Shown piece after piece: positions 47,340-60,000 of a stretch of 64,000 bases of DNA. Position 1 is the first letter of the stretch; the number at the start of each line of letters is the position of its first letter. The translations under genes and the position numbers were made by a program. Location of the stretch: the NCBI GenBank assembly GCA_015680685.1, contig MNCI01000651.1:238053-302052 (forward strand), given 5' to 3'. Source of the DNA: Gnetum montanum. Its lineage: Eukaryota; Streptophyta; Gnetopsida; Gnetales; Gnetaceae. The notes under the pieces are model-generated. The model searched no databases, was not told the origin of the DNA, and was given only the letters and a program-made list of their open reading frames with translations.

Positions 47340-48108
47340 CTTGGATGCACTAGTGTAAGTTAAACAAGCTCTCAAATAAAAGAACACAACTTTGAGCCTA
47401 TATGACCTAATAATGACCTTCTCTTCTCACCATGAAGTATTAGTCTACATGTTGACTTCTATTCTTGTCAAGGAGGATATTCTAGTGGATGAAAGAGCCA
47501 TTCACACTATAATTATTTCCCCCACAACCTAGGATTCAAGGTCAACACCATTGACATTTCACAATAAGGAAATTAAGGTTAACCTTGAAATGGGCCAAGT
47601 GACTGGTGCACCAATGTTTATAATGATTTGTATAGAGTAGTGCAAAATCCACAAGGTTCATGTTGATGATGGGGTGGCAACCAACATCATCCCATTCCCA
47701 GTTGTTGACAAACTTGGTCTAGTTAATCAGATCAAGCCAACTAAAATCACATGCTTAAAATCCTTCAATTGAGCACGTGTTATCATGAAGGGAATGATCA
47801 TGATAGCTTTCATGGTAGGGGAGCAATTCCCCACTACTGCTAAGTTCATTATCATTGAAGAGATGCCCAGGTTCAACTTGATCCTAGGGAGGTCTTGGCT
47901 ATCCCAGTTACAATTTGTCTCTTCACCTATCCATCAAGAGATCCACCTACCCTATGAGGGTAGAGAGGTGGTAATATATGATGACAATGTATCTTCCCCG
48001 ACCATCAACAATGTTGATGCAGAGCAAGGGCAAGAAGTAGATTTCTGTGAAGACATGCCACCTATTTGTGATGAAGGAAAACTTTTCTTTGCTGATCCAT
48101 TTAGGTAG
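47340..48108 (+). pseudogene. Element F protease
   Basis: Aspartic protease remnant: LSLYDLIMTFSSHHE (about 47395), active-site HVDDGVATNIIPFPVVDKLGL (about 47660-47722), then an open stretch of 107 codons (47785-48108) with EEMPRFNLILGRSWLSQLQF. The conserved DDG in place of the usual D-S/T-G is again present. Confidence 0.85.
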
Positions 48109-48779
48109 CCAAATTAAATGAGAAACCTCCTTGAGGGAGCTCTCTAGTTAGAATTGATCTTTTGCACAACTGATGAAGGTCTAGGTAAGTATCACATTGT
48201 GCCTCCCAGGCCTTACACACCTCCTAACCCAAATTGGGTTAGGAAACACTTACATCACTAAGGTATCCACTTAGTTCATTTGTATGTTTTGCTTGCATTT
48301 TATTTTTTTCTTATATAGTTACGTTTGTGTAGTTACATGCATCTTACATTAGTTATTTCATTTCTTTAGTTCATGTAATTTCGCTTAGCCCTTTTCTTTT
48401 TCAAAATAAAATGGCCAATAAGGTCTAAAAGTGGCAACCTGCTTCCTTTTGATGCCATGGCTTGAAATGGCCTTAAACTAGTAATGGCCTGAATTGACCT
48501 TAAACTAATGATGACCTAAAATGACCTTAAAGTAGCAATGGCCCGAAATGACCTTAAAATAGTAATGGGCCTTTCACCATGGCCTTAAACTAGCATGGGG
48601 TCCATAAGGGGCCTAATTGCATCAATCAATATCAAGGTAGAATTTCTAAAACATTACAAAAAATACAAAAAAATGATATATGAATCATCATCACATTTCC
48701 GTTAAATCATTAATTAAATATATAGTTCAAGTGTACATCCAAAACAAGAAATTATCAAAAAATGAAAAATTGTCCAATA
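48109..48779 (+). other. Element F spacer with tandem array (protease side)
   Basis: Non-coding. Five to six units of AAATGACCTTAAACTAGTAATGGCC type at about 48430-48600, equivalent to 11640-11780 in A and 22365-22520 in E. Confidence 0.7.
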
Positions 48780-51260
48780 GTAGGGCTACATGTTGGGCTG
48801 CTCAACTAGTGGTATTTCGTGGGGGCTAGGATTCTTCTTCTTCCTCTTCCTCTACTTCTCTGCTGGGGCCTATGCCATCTCTTAGACCCTACTTTAAGTA
48901 GAATAAAGAAATAAATTAGCTAACAAATAAGTGATATGCAAAATTATCACAAAATAAGTAAAAGTAATTCAAACTAGACCAACCATCGAAGGACCTGCAT
49001 CCATATCTAGAGGCATCCTATTAAGGCCCACCTCCAAGCGTTGAAGTATTTTTTTCTTTGATAGTTGTATCCAATCCTCCTCACCAAGGTCAATACCCAT
49101 GAGGGTCTTTCCTTTCTCCATAGCTATCCATGAGCATTACCTTGGTGAAAACCTAGTATAAGTAACCTCTCCTTAAGGAATAGCAATGTGTCTCTCTATG
49201 GTTCCACTCACCACTACATTGCTAGCAAACAGTTCATAAGCCCATGTTGTGCCAATTGCATCAAGGAACATGTCATGAGAACAATGATCCATGAACTCAT
49301 CTTTGTACCTTTTAAGGTATTCCTCTTGTTCTTTCTTGTAGTGTGTTTATGGTTCTTCTAGATTTGATCCCATTGATACACTTTGGCATTGTAATCCTTC
49401 TAGTCCTAGTTAGTAGGTCCATCTATAGTTGTTGCTTGATCACCTCTTTGGTGGCTTTATTTTTATCATGGATGGTTGACCAGTACCTGACATAGTCAAT
49501 CTCAGTTATGTACTAGGTATCATCTCCTTTGTCATGAACTACTAGGAAGTCATAACATGCCTGCAGGTCCTCTAATTTTACACTCTGGCTCACCATGCTT
49601 TCCTAGAGCTCATGCATCTATTTCCATATATGTTCATTAGTGTGCCTACATTCTTACAATTCTCTCACAGACCAGATCATGCACTTACATGTCTCATCAT
49701 ACACATGATAGGGCACTTGCTCTTCAAGAGGAAACTTGGGCACAACATCAACCTTGGCCACCCTGTTTGGGTCGCATTGAAGTTGGGAGCCTGTTGGCAT
49801 ATGAAATGCAAAACAATGTTAGCTATGGACCAAGTAGTAAATCGGTAGAGTATAGTAGGCAAATATAGACATATCGATCTCAGGATCCGTTTACTATATA
49901 TAGTCCAGCATGTCTTCCACCAAGCCTTGCATGAAGGTGAATTTATCAAGTGCCTCTATTCATGGTTGCATGTGGAAGGTGGAGGTGGATGCTAGACCCT
50001 CAGTGGAAACACTAATGGCTATGATACGACACATTTAGTAATTATCAGACAACCAACAACCAAAGGTGTAAGGGTTAAAAAAGTGTAGTAAGATTATACT
50101 TAGCACATTAGTAGAACCCTTAACTTCCCTCATGAACCCCACAAGAAAGGGACATTGGTATGTCCATCTAACGTGCCTAGTCCTAAATGGGGCATAGCAC
50201 TAATGTCTCCATTTCACATTTGCACTTAGTATTTTTTCTAACTCTAAAAAACTCAAAAAAATTCTAAATATTGGATACACTCCCCATAGAATGTAACCCT
50301 AGAAAGATACCTCAAAAAAAAATTCTAACTATTGGTTATGCTCTCCATAGAGTGTAACCCTTGAAAATTTCAAAAAAAATTCTAACTATTGGTTACACTC
50401 CCCATAGAGCATAACATGTGAAAAAATCAAAAAAAATTTCTAACTATTGGCTACGCTCCTCACAAGGTGTAACCCTTCTAAAATTGCAAAAATTTCTAAC
50501 TATTGGTTACACTCCCCGCTGAGCAACAGCCTTTGAAAACTACAGAAATTCCTAATTTTTTGTTATGCTCTCCACAAAGCGTAGCCCTTGGAAAACTTCA
50601 AAGTCATCCTACCCACTTTGTTATGCTCTATGTCCATGTCTTGTAATATTTCAACCATCTTAGCAATGACCAAAATAAAAAAAATGTATAGAAACCATTT
50701 TGACCCTATCCTGAGTCATGCGCAATACATAGAAAACCTTGTCCCATGCCTTGTGTGGTAAATAAAAAACCGTTGTCCCACATCATATGTGATATTCTAA
50801 AAACCCTATCTCATGTCCTACATCGTAAATAGAAAAACTTTCTCCTACATCATGCACAATACGTAGAAAAAGCCACATGTAAAAAAAAAACCTAGAATAG
50901 AAAGAAAATCACATAAACCATCACCACATGCTCACTTCCTCTTCTTAGTCATGGTTGCCATTGCAGCCATGGAAATGGTGGTGGTCCCTACCCAAGGCAA
51001 GCTACCTCTAAAACCCCAAAACATCAAGGTAAATAAGAAAAAGAAAAAATCACAAGGGTATAGCATAGCATCTTACCTTACTGATGATGTCTCTCTTTGG
51101 TCCTCTATGCATGCCCTAGGAAGGTGCTTCAATGTGCATTCATCCTCATCCACATTGGTGAGGTTGGGGTATTGGCATTCACTGTAGTGTATCATGGTCA
51201 ATGGTTATGCTTTCCTTCTCCTCTTCTTTCTTACTATGATTTAGTTCTCTCTACTTTGGT
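48780..51260 (-). pseudogene. Antisense accessory gene of element F
   Basis: Minus-strand relative of the antisense gene in A and E. From 5' to 3': a possible N-terminal piece (about 50940-51250); an exon with DKFTFMQGLVEDML (about 49905-49950; A DKFSFIEGVVSNMI) followed by an intron-like gap; a coiled-coil-like exon (about 49330-49800) with VPYHVYDETCKCM (A MPCDIYEEIRKCV) and IDYVRYWSTIHD (A IDYACYWTVFRN); then an open 50-codon block from ATG near 49125: MEKGKTLMGIDLGEEDW through RLEVGLNRMPL to DAGPSM, aligning with A's MEKGKVKAGTDMGNGVW, RLWVGLDQLPF and EAGPSQ. A final Glu-rich piece (about 48790-48890) follows an intron-like gap. I did not find the LFGVP domain, so F may have lost it. Function unknown. 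Confidence 0.68.
50225..50650 (+). repeat. Tandem array upstream of F's antisense gene
   Basis: Six units of about 55-72 bp with the core AACTATTGGTTACACTCC..AGAGTGTAACCC. Each unit contains an inverted repeat (GGTTACACTC against GAGTGTAACC), the decayed form of the TTACGCTC palindromes seen in LTRs of this family. Confidence 0.75.
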
Positions 51261-51769
51261 TGTGCTATGCTCAGTGACTGCTCATTTTAACTTTTGCAAA
51301 TGATAAGTTTACCATGGTGAAAACTCCTATTTATAATTTTTTGGGGTGATGGACACATCATCCACTCTAGTACTATCCCATGTCCCACACGTAACACAAG
51401 ATGAGCATAGCACCCAGAGTTAGATTTTTTTAAAACTTTTTCAGCATCCCCAAACATAGAAATCCTTTTGCATTTTTCCTGATTGCCTAATAAATTCCCA
51501 ACCTAATCCCACATTTAAAATCTTCCTAGCCTTGCCTAAACTGATGCATCTTGTGCAATCTATGGTTTGCTACAACCTTAGACTAGAAATCCTATGGTCT
51601 TCCAAGGCCTCAAAATTAGTTCCCACACTTGGTTACCTGATCCCACAATCACACAGTTAGGAAAATTTTTTATAACATTTTCTTCTTTATCTAATGCATT
51701 TTACTTTAGTAAGATAGATGCTGCTTGACATTTTTTTGGTTGTTTTGCAAGACTCTTAGTAGGATTGCA
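51261..51769 (+). other. Element F spacer before RT
   Basis: Non-coding. One or two units of the CTACAACCTTAGACTAG / CCAAGGCCTCAAAATTAG motif at about 51565-51620 mark the RT side of the antisense region. Confidence 0.5.
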
Positions 51770-53510
51770 ACATGAGTGCATAAAGCATCTTCATTTACCC
51801 TTGGTTTTGACTGGACCTTATGGCGATTCCATGTACTGCATAAACACTGAATTCCTAGACTTTGAGCCAATGGCTTATGACACACACGTAGCATCCCTAG
51901 AGGCATTCCTAGATTCTCATACCATCTAGTTAGAGCTCTAGACCTAGAGGCAAGTGATGTAACTGAGGATCCTCTCATTGAAGTCCCTATAGTAACACAT
52001 AGAGGCAAGGAAAAGACACTAAAACTTAGTTCCTTTTTATAGCCTCAACTCAAATAAAGCATGACAAAAGTCCTCAATGATAATGTCAAGGTGTTCATAT
52101 GGTCCTATAAGAACATGTTGGGCCTAGACCCTCACATAATACAACACAAGATTATCCTTGATCCTCGTGTAAAACCAATTAAACAAAAAGCCTACAAGAT
52201 CAAGCCTGAGGTGGTGTTGGTAGTTCATGATGAATTAACTAAGCTTTATAAGGTTGGTTTCATCCAAGTAGATGACTACATAGACTGGGTTTCAAACATC
52301 ATAGTTGTTCCTAAGAAAAATAGAAGTATACACATTTGCATAGACTTCTGGGACTTGAATAAGGTGACCATCAAAGATAATTTTTCGTTGCCTAGTCTTG
52401 ACCAACTCATTGATACTATGGTTGATCATGCCTTGTTGTCCTTCATGGACAAGTTCTAAAGGTATAACCATATTTGGATTAAACTAGAGCATGAGCTTAG
52501 CATAACCTTCATGACCCCTTGGGGTATGTTTTGCTATATAATGATGTCCTTCAGACTAAAGAATGTGGGAGCAACCTACCAACATGCAATGACATATATC
52601 TTTAGTGATTATCTACTAAACTTGCTCAATGACTACATTGATGACATAGTAGGTAAGTCCAAGGTGGCTCACAACCATGTACATGACTTAGATTGTGTCA
52701 TCAAATGTTTCCTTAGAAATGACCTTAGGCTAAACCCTATGAAGTGTGTCTTTGGCAACAAGACTAGTTGCATGCTAGGCTTTGTAGTATTAGAAGTAGA
52801 TATACATGTAGATCCCAATAAGGTTAAGGCTACCACCAACTTAGCACCATCAAAAAACCTTAAGGAGCTATGCAAGTTACAAGGCAAATTGAAATTCATT
52901 CATAGGTTTATCGCAAGGTTGATTGATAAGTTGTAGCTAATGCAACATCTACTCAAAAATGGGATCCACTTTGAGTGGACAGCTTAATGCTAAGAGGCAT
53001 TCAATAACCTTAAAAAGGAGCTAGCTCAACTTCTAATAGTCTACCATCTGCAAGGAGATAATCCATTTTACATCTACCTTGCAATATCAAATTCATCCAT
53101 CACTTCTCTACTTTGCAAAAAGTGAGATGATGGCTTAGAGGTCCTGGTTTACTACCTAAGCCATGTGTTAGTGGCCCATGAGGCAAAATACAATGATGTC
53201 GAGAATAACTACCTTGCCTTAGTCTATGTGCTTAATAAGTAGAGACATTATCTTTTTCATAGCCAAGTTAATATCATTTGCAAAAGCAATGTACTTTAGG
53301 CTATTTCCATAGACATCTACAAAAGTAATTGAATTGCATAGTGGAAAGTAATAACCATGTAGTTTCACTTGCACTATATAGTCCAAGCATCCACAAAAGG
53401 TCAATAAATAGCAACACAACTCACAACTTTGCTAATAGACAATCAAGTAACAATAGATCTAGAATTTCCAGATGAGCATGTCAATAGCATAAGCCAAGTG
53501 CCTACAAACT
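51770..53510 (+). pseudogene. Element F reverse transcriptase and RNase H
   Basis: VFIWSYKNMLGLDPHIIQHKIILDP (52091-52165), WVSNIIVVPKKN, FWDLNKVTIKDNFSLPSLDQL (52348-52413), MSFRLKNVGATYQ, and the catalytic YIDD at 52633-52644 (YVDD in A and E). The connection region (LCKLQGKLKF) and RNase H (AKYNDVENNYLALVY near 53188-53230) follow. Two open stretches of 132 and 141 codons remain; other parts have stops. Confidence 0.9.
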
Positions 53511-54122
53511 TTGAGGTAGTTTTTTTGGTTACTTAAAAATTTTTGGGTACTTAAAATCTTTAGGATACCCTAAAATACTTATAATTTTTTGAGGTACTTA
53601 AAATTTTTAGGGTAGTTAAAATTTTTTTGGGGGTACTTAAAATTTTTATGGGATCTTGTGTAGCAAGGAAAAGAATGGGATTGTAGAGAAAGAAATACTG
53701 TAGAAACTATACAATAGAAAAACTATAGAAAATTAAGTAACAAAAAGCTCAAAGCATTGCACAATGGATGTTGTTAGACAAAAAATTTTTGGGGACTTGC
53801 ACCCCTCATCAGTGTGTTAAGATGATGCAACTAGGTAACCGAAGTTGCAAAGGCAAGGGAATGAGCATGCTAGTACATATATTTATAGGGTCCCCAAATC
53901 TAAAAATAGAAAATGTAACCCCAAACTAAAAATAGAATGGGCCCCACTCATTCTTGGTTGAGATGGGGGTGGAACATTATACTAACAAACTATTACAAAA
54001 TAGTATTTCAGAAAGTAAACTTGAAACATTTAAAAAATTAGATCTTTTGGCAGAGTAGAAGGGTGTATAGGGTACTTAAAATTTTTGGAAAACTTAAAAT
54101 TTTAGAAATCCAAAACACAAAA
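53511..54122. mobile_element. Unidentified insertion or replacement in F's aRNH
   Basis: About 600 bp that replaces the N-terminal half of aRNH: E's aRNH continues from GAGGTAGT through about 240 bp absent here. The left part has at least six copies of GGTACTTAAAATTTTT (53530-53650), and one to two more stand at the right end (54070-54105). The middle has no gene. Repeats at both ends recall the subterminal repeats of DNA transposons, but I see no clear terminal inverted repeat or TSD. Confidence 0.5.
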
Positions 54123-54345
54123 ATCCATGGTGATTTGTAGCTTGTTGTCAACAAAATTACAGAGGTATATGCTTACAAAGCACAACATTTACAACCTTAT
54201 TGTGACTTGGCAAAACACCTACTTAAGAAATTTGCAACCATAGATATCCAACATATTCTCCATAACAATAATGCCATTGCTGACACGTTAGCCACCTTAG
54301 GCTTAAGCATAGTGCCCAACATGTTTTCTACCTTGCTTCAATAAT
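54123..54345 (+). pseudogene. Element F aRNH, C-terminal half
   Basis: GDL-stop-LVVNKITEVYAYKAQHLQPY (54127-54200) and IADTLATLGLS align with the second half of A's aRNH (GDSMLVINQITGVYAYKA and LADALATLAL). The first Asp and the Glu are missing because of the neighbouring insertion. Confidence 0.8.
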
Positions 54346-54379
54346 AGATTGCATTGAAACCATTACTTGAACAACAAGC

Positions 54380-55661
54380 ATTACAACAATAGCTATGACA
54401 AGCATAGCTCATGCTCAAGAGTGGTATGATGATATTAAAATGTACCTCCAACATGGTGAGCCTCTGCAACACCTAACCACTACCTAAAAAGATGTAGTTC
54501 AAAAGCAATCATGGATGTACATCCTTCTAGGTGAAAGTACCCTATGTTATAGATCCTATGATGGAATACTACTAACCTGCATTAGCTGTAGCAAAGTTCC
54601 AATGATCATTGATCAAGTTCATGAGGGACTGTGTGAGGTCACATAACACCCTGGGTAATGGCAACAAAAATTAGACTCTTAGGCTACTATTGGCCTTACA
54701 TGGAGTGCAATTATGTTTCCAAGGTTAGAACATGTGATGTGTGTTAATGACATGGAAACTTAATGCACATGCCACCTACTGAATTGCATACCACACAGAT
54801 CATGTGGCCATTCCAATGTTTGGGGTTGGACATCATAAGATCCATCATGTGTAAGTTATCTGCAAGACATGGCTTCATCATAATTGCAACCAAATACTTT
54901 ACCAAGTGGGTTGAATCCATTCCCCTTAGGAAGAAGATGTCATAAAAAGTTTGCAAGTTTATTTTAGACAACATAGTGACCTAATTTGATCTACCCATGA
55001 CTATAGTCATAAACAACAGGCTACAATTTAGCAGTGTAGAAACCAAAGCCTTTTGCGAACACCTTGGCATCAAGCATTCCTTTTCATCACCATACTAGCC
55101 ATAACCGAATGGCCAAGTAAAGGCTACAAAAAAGTTTATCATCAACCTTCTAAAGAAGATTCTTAGCAATAGTAAATGATGATAGCATGAATAGCTAGTC
55201 TACGTGCTATGGGCCTACCACACGACATGAAGAACAACAACTAGTAAGATGCCATATAGCCTTTTGTATGGATCTAAAGCAATGTTTCCTCTTGAATTGT
55301 AGGTCCCATCACTCCACATGATCCTCTCAATCTTCATTGATGAGGTTTAGAATAATGAGTTGAGAACCGTTGACCTTAACTCTATAGAGGAGGAGCATAT
55401 GCAAATATTTAATTGCATCGAGTGGTAATAAGAAAAGAAATGACAAAAGCACCATCACAATCAACATCAATGCCTGATTAAGAAAGGGTACCTAGTCCTC
55501 AAGGTCATTCATGAACCCATGGCCAAATTCTTAGACAACTGGGAAGGGCCTTTCTTGGTCATAAAGGCCTATGACAATGGAGCATTCAAGCTTGCTGATC
55601 TAGATGGCATTGAGTTTGCCAACTTGATTAATCATTCATACCTCAAGCCTTATTACACCTG
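54380..55661 (+). pseudogene. Element F integrase
   Basis: HEGLCE for the zinc region; TELHTTQIMWPFQCLGLDIIRSI with the first Asp (about 54778-54845); YFTKWVESIPL; then INNRLQF where A has TDNGPQF, so the second catalytic Asp is Asn; NGQVKATKKFI where the catalytic Glu is Lys; and NWEGPFLVIKAYDNGAFKLAD plus SYLKPYYT at the end (about 55540-55661). Two of three catalytic residues are lost. Confidence 0.85.
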
Positions 55662-55679
55662 ACATGCAGCATCGACATA

Positions 55680-55985
55680 ACAAGGTAAGCAAAACATCTA
55701 CTATGCTGTTAAACTAGCACAAACGTTTTGCTACAACCTTAAACTAGCACATAATGTCCACTACAACATTAAACTAGCACAAAATCTCCTTGGGCTATGA
55801 CATTAAATTGGCACCCATAGCATGATATGCTATGACCTTAAACTAGCAATCCACTATCCTCTACGACATTAAACAAGTGCACAACGGTCTACTATAACCT
55901 TAAACTAGCACATCATGGTATGCTAGGGGCTTAAACTAGCATGGCATGCAGTCTACCAAGATCGTAAACTAGATTCATAGTTTAG
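55680..55985 (+). repeat. Tandem array downstream of integrase (element F)
   Basis: About eight units of CCACTACAACATTAAACTAGCACAA type, 30-40 bp, starting within 20 bp of the integrase stop. Confidence 0.85.
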
Positions 55986-57450
55986 CACCCATAGTTCAAC
56001 ATACATAGCTTTGCAGACAAGCAAGCACAAATACTTCCAACCCTCCATCACCTATGCACACCTCTTGGACAGGGTGGAGTGGAGTGTTGCAGTTCTAGAA
56101 TGAAGTTCACATTGTCAAGAAAAAGACCTCTAGGACATTTATAGCATCACCACCAATGGCATCTTACTGATCTTCTGGAGATGCCTTCAAGCATCTTGCT
56201 AACCTTCTAGAGCTACTACCATCATTTCTAGTCATCTTGGTAAGAGCTCTTGCCATTAGCATCACTCACTAGAGAAGCAGCAGTACTATGGCATAGCCAC
56301 AGTATTATTGTCCTCTAGCCCTCACCATTGCCTAGGCCTAGAAGAGCATTTAGCAGTGTGGCTCCTCATTGTGCTCCTAGATTTCCTATATATGCTTGGT
56401 GAGGGGTCTTAAGCACTTGCATTGCCAATGGCTTTAACCACTTGGGTGCTTACCTTTGATGTGGTTACTAGAGATTTTGCAACTTACCACCACTAGCACC
56501 TACATTGGCCTTCCTACTTTGGACACTTCATGCACTTGGAACTAACATAGCACTTGTATCCCTTTTAGTGCCCTTGAAAATATAAGTTTACTATTATCTC
56601 GCCTGATGTGGTTATTTTTTCTTATTTTCTCTATGTTGCATTTGCAAGATGAAGCCTCAACAACAGTTGTTCATAGGTGTGCTTCACTATGATGGCAAGT
56701 CACCACACTATTCTAATATGTCCACTTTGACTTTCCAAGCCACTTAAGAGTGCACATCCCTATTATCCTACTATACCCTATTCGCATTTACCACTTTATC
56801 TTACATCTCCCCACATTCCCTACAAGCTTCTCCAATGGACATGACATCCTTCCTTCAGTCAACCATAGAACCCATGATGAATGTAACACAACTCGTCCCA
56901 TGGGGAGCCTTTGTGGATTGGTCAAAGCCAAAGTGGATGTAACACAACTCATCCTAGGAAGGAAACACCTATCTTGTAGATGCGATGCAGTTGCCTCTAA
57001 AAAAATTTTGTTGAGTGGCATGTAGTCAAACTAGTAGCAAACATCTTCTAGTTTTAAAAATTAAAAAGAAAGAGAAGAAAAGAGATTAAAAATGGGACAA
57101 AACTAGTGCCCAACCAAAAAATAGCAAAGTTGTCATTTCGTAGCTAGCCTAACCTTCGATTGACCATCTCATAAGCACTCTAATGAGAGGTTAAAATTTT
57201 AAGGACAGAGCACCTGCATATGTTGACTCCCTCACAAACACTCTAAGGAGGGATCATGATTTGGCAACAAGCCATCATGGTGCTACATCCTATAGCCACA
57301 TGCACAATGAGCATCCTTCCCACATGCTATCCCTTAGTCCATCTCCTTAACCTACTCCCTATGATACTTCATTCCTTTAGCACTTCCAAGCATAGTGAAG
57401 CATTGTCTAACTAGGCATTGATGAGTAGTATTGGTATCATGGTTTTCATG
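55986..57450 (+). other. Element F 3' spacer
   Basis: Non-coding spacer. ORFs at 56750-57025 (both strands) overlap each other and match nothing I recognise. CACTTGGGTG / AGCACTTG words recur near 56400-56560. Confidence 0.5.
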
Positions 57451-57520
57451 GTGTTTTGTATTCTTTGTCGATGTCTCTCAGGCCAGTCCTCTAGACATCA
57501 ACAAAGAGGGACCAATGAAA
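57451..57520 (+). promoter_or_regulatory. Element F polypurine tract inside an imperfect palindrome
   Basis: GGTGTTTTGTATTCTTTGTC at the left pairs with the right arm AACAAAGAGGGACCAATGAAA. The polypurine tract (about 57500-57515) directly precedes the LTR start TGAAATATG. Confidence 0.75.
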
Positions 57521-59273
57521 TATGACCAATTTTTTACTTTAGCATTTCAACTGCAAATTTGTCTAAGTGTCAAAACATGGAAAATTTTTTCTAAGTGTTG
57601 GAGATTTGCCTCCCAATGTAGCCATTGTAGCATGCATCAAGTTCTATTTTGCAAAATTCACTAAGTGTTAATAGTAGTTGCATGAAATTTTTTTGAAATG
57701 TCCTACTATGCTTTCACTCTACCTACTACACTCTAGAGTATAGCTAGCATAGCATACTTTTCCATGGCTAGTTTGCCCAAGTGCCAAGCTAGAAGTTGTT
57801 AGGATTGCTTGGGATGGAAAAAATAGTTTAGCAAATTTTCTAATCTTTTGGGTTGTTACACTCTACTACATTCCTCAACATAGCAAGTCTAGCACATGTT
57901 CTAGTGGCCAATTTTGCCTAAGTTTTAGGCAAGAAGCTATTAAGCTAGCTTAGCATGGAAGAGACATTTTGGAAACTTTTTTCAAGTTGCCTCTCTTACT
58001 ATGCCCTAAAGTGTAGCCAATGTACCATGAAGGAAGACTACAAATTATTTCAAATTTTTCTAAGTATCCTTGCTATGCTCTACTATGCTTTAGAGTGTAG
58101 CTAGTGTAACCAATGCTAGACATACAATTTTGCAAAATTTGACTAAGTGTTATGTTATGCTCTAGAGTGTAGCTAGCGTGACATTGAAGAAAAGCCTTCA
58201 ATTGCTTCCAAAAGCTTCCAAAACTTAGCATCAACCTTTGTCTTAGCTTCAACATTCTTCCAGCAAGTAGGATCAAAACTTTGTCTCTTTTTCACCTCCA
58301 TTGGTCCACAAATTATACCTATGTGTAACCCTATTTGAAAGAGGGGAAGACGTAGTCTTGAAGTGTAGCCTCCAAGTTGCACTATTTTTGCATTATTTGT
58401 AGGTACATTGTAGTCATTTAAACTCTGGAACATGCAATCTTAGTAGTGTAGTCATAGTTTAACAATCTTTAGTGATCCATTGTAGTACTCTAGAGCATAG
58501 CACTTTGTTACTTCCATGGGAGCATAGTAAGGGTTTAGCATAGCCCCATTCACCCTCATGTCATGTGGCACCCAATTTGCATTTTATGCTAACCCTAGCT
58601 TTATAAATATCCCTATGTTTGGCATTCTAGGTGTTGGTAAATCAAAAGAGCATTGTGCATTTTGGCATTCTAAGAATTTTTGGCACTCTTGCACTTGAGC
58701 ACACCTAGCACTTTGGTGCATTCCTAGATCCTGTCAGACAACTAGTGCACATCATCCATAACACAATTCACCATTGTACCGATGGAACACAGCAATAGAC
58801 AACCCAATAGGTTCAATTCCCATAGTAGCCATCAATTCCACATCTCAGATGTCCCAAAGACTATGAATACACTGTGTACCACTCTCACCTCTTTTCCTGC
58901 AATAGCTACACTCCCCTGTCTAGGGTGGTGCACTTTCATTCTCCTATTCCATTGCATTTTTCAAGCATTTCTTTAGCATATCATTTGCATTTTTTCACTA
59001 TTTTGCACATATTTACACATTTACACTACTATTTTCTAGCTGGGACACCTTATTATACTCTAACTTAGTTGGCCTCAATGCTTGTATGTATCACTATATA
59101 AACCCCTCTTGCACAAGTTCATCTTAACATCTCATATGTTCCTATTTGATTGATAAGACCACTTAGGATACCTTATTTCTATTTTCTATCATGGCCCTTG
59201 CGTGGACTTGGGGTTAGGCTGTATGCCTATTAACCTCTTAGTGTTCTAGCCACTAACATTTTTGGTCATCACA
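57516..59273 (+). repeat. Element F 3' LTR
   Basis: About 1.76 kb; matches 42316-44124. Ends CATCACA at 59273, followed by GTCCT (probable TSD). Confidence 0.85.
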
Positions 59274-59278
59274 GTCCT

Positions 59279-60000
59279 TGATGTGAGTGCTTGCATGCCT
59301 TGTTCCTTCACTAAGTCCAAAGACACTGTCTACAACTCCTTACTTTTTTCATCATTGATGAAGTTTTTTAGGGCCACTTGAAGTGATGGTACATGCAATT
59401 CAAAAAGTAAAAAAGCTTCAAAACCATAAACCAAGTTATAAGATGTTACAATAGTTGGCAAAAGTGCATGGACAAGCCACTCATGCCATTTCCTCCTACT
59501 GTTATTAAGTATTTTCTTTAGCAAGTTGGTGATGGCCTTGTTACTTACTTCTATTTATTTATTAGATTGAGGGTAATAAGGTAATGAGAAAGCATGCTTA
59601 ATGCCTAGGTTATGAAAAAAATCTTTTGTTTCTTGGTTACTAAATTGTGGTCCATTATCCATAACTATGATCATGGGTATGCCAAAATGGACTACAATGT
59701 TGTCTAGGATAAACTTATAGACATGTTTGGATGTATTCTTCCTTACAGAAATAGCTTCAACCCACTTGGTAAAGTATTTAGTTGTAGTGATAATGATGCT
59801 ATTTCCCACCAAAGACTTAGGTGTTATAGGTCCAATGATATCCAATCCCCATTATTGAAATGACCAGGTGATCTAAAGTATGTGCAACTCAATTGGAAGT
59901 ATGTGTATAAGGTTGCTATGTTGTTGGCATGTGTCACATCGCTTAACCTTTTGTAGGTAGTCACTTTTCATCTAAGGCCAATGATAGCCTAACTACCTAA
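59279..60000 (-). pseudogene. Element H integrase, main part
   Basis: Continues H's integrase from 42315. On the minus strand: LDIIGPITPKSLVGNSI with the first Asp (about 59800-59845), YFTKWVEAISV, VMDNGPQF with the second Asp (about 59640-59665), and IEVSNKAI with the Glu after a stop. A short deletion removes the segment between WLVHAL and LVYGFEA that A has as a WVYHTICRT-like stretch. Catalytic residues are kept but stops break the frame. Confidence 0.85.

Larger units (their letters stand above)
42316..59273 (+). mobile_element. Element F: complete Tat-lineage element, decayed
   Basis: About 17 kb on the plus strand: 5' LTR, primer-binding site identical to A's, gag, protease, antisense gene, RT-RNase H, damaged aRNH, integrase, tandem array, spacer, palindromic polypurine tract, 3' LTR. 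It lies in H's integrase; the flanks TTTCT (42311-42315) and GTCCT (59274-59278) are a probable diverged TSD. CpG-depleted, with many stops. The two LTRs differ more from each other than those of A do, so F is older than A. Confidence 0.88.

Noticed and set aside
56750-57025. Open frames on both strands in F's 3' spacer
   Set aside because: Mutually overlapping, no conserved counterpart in other spacers.
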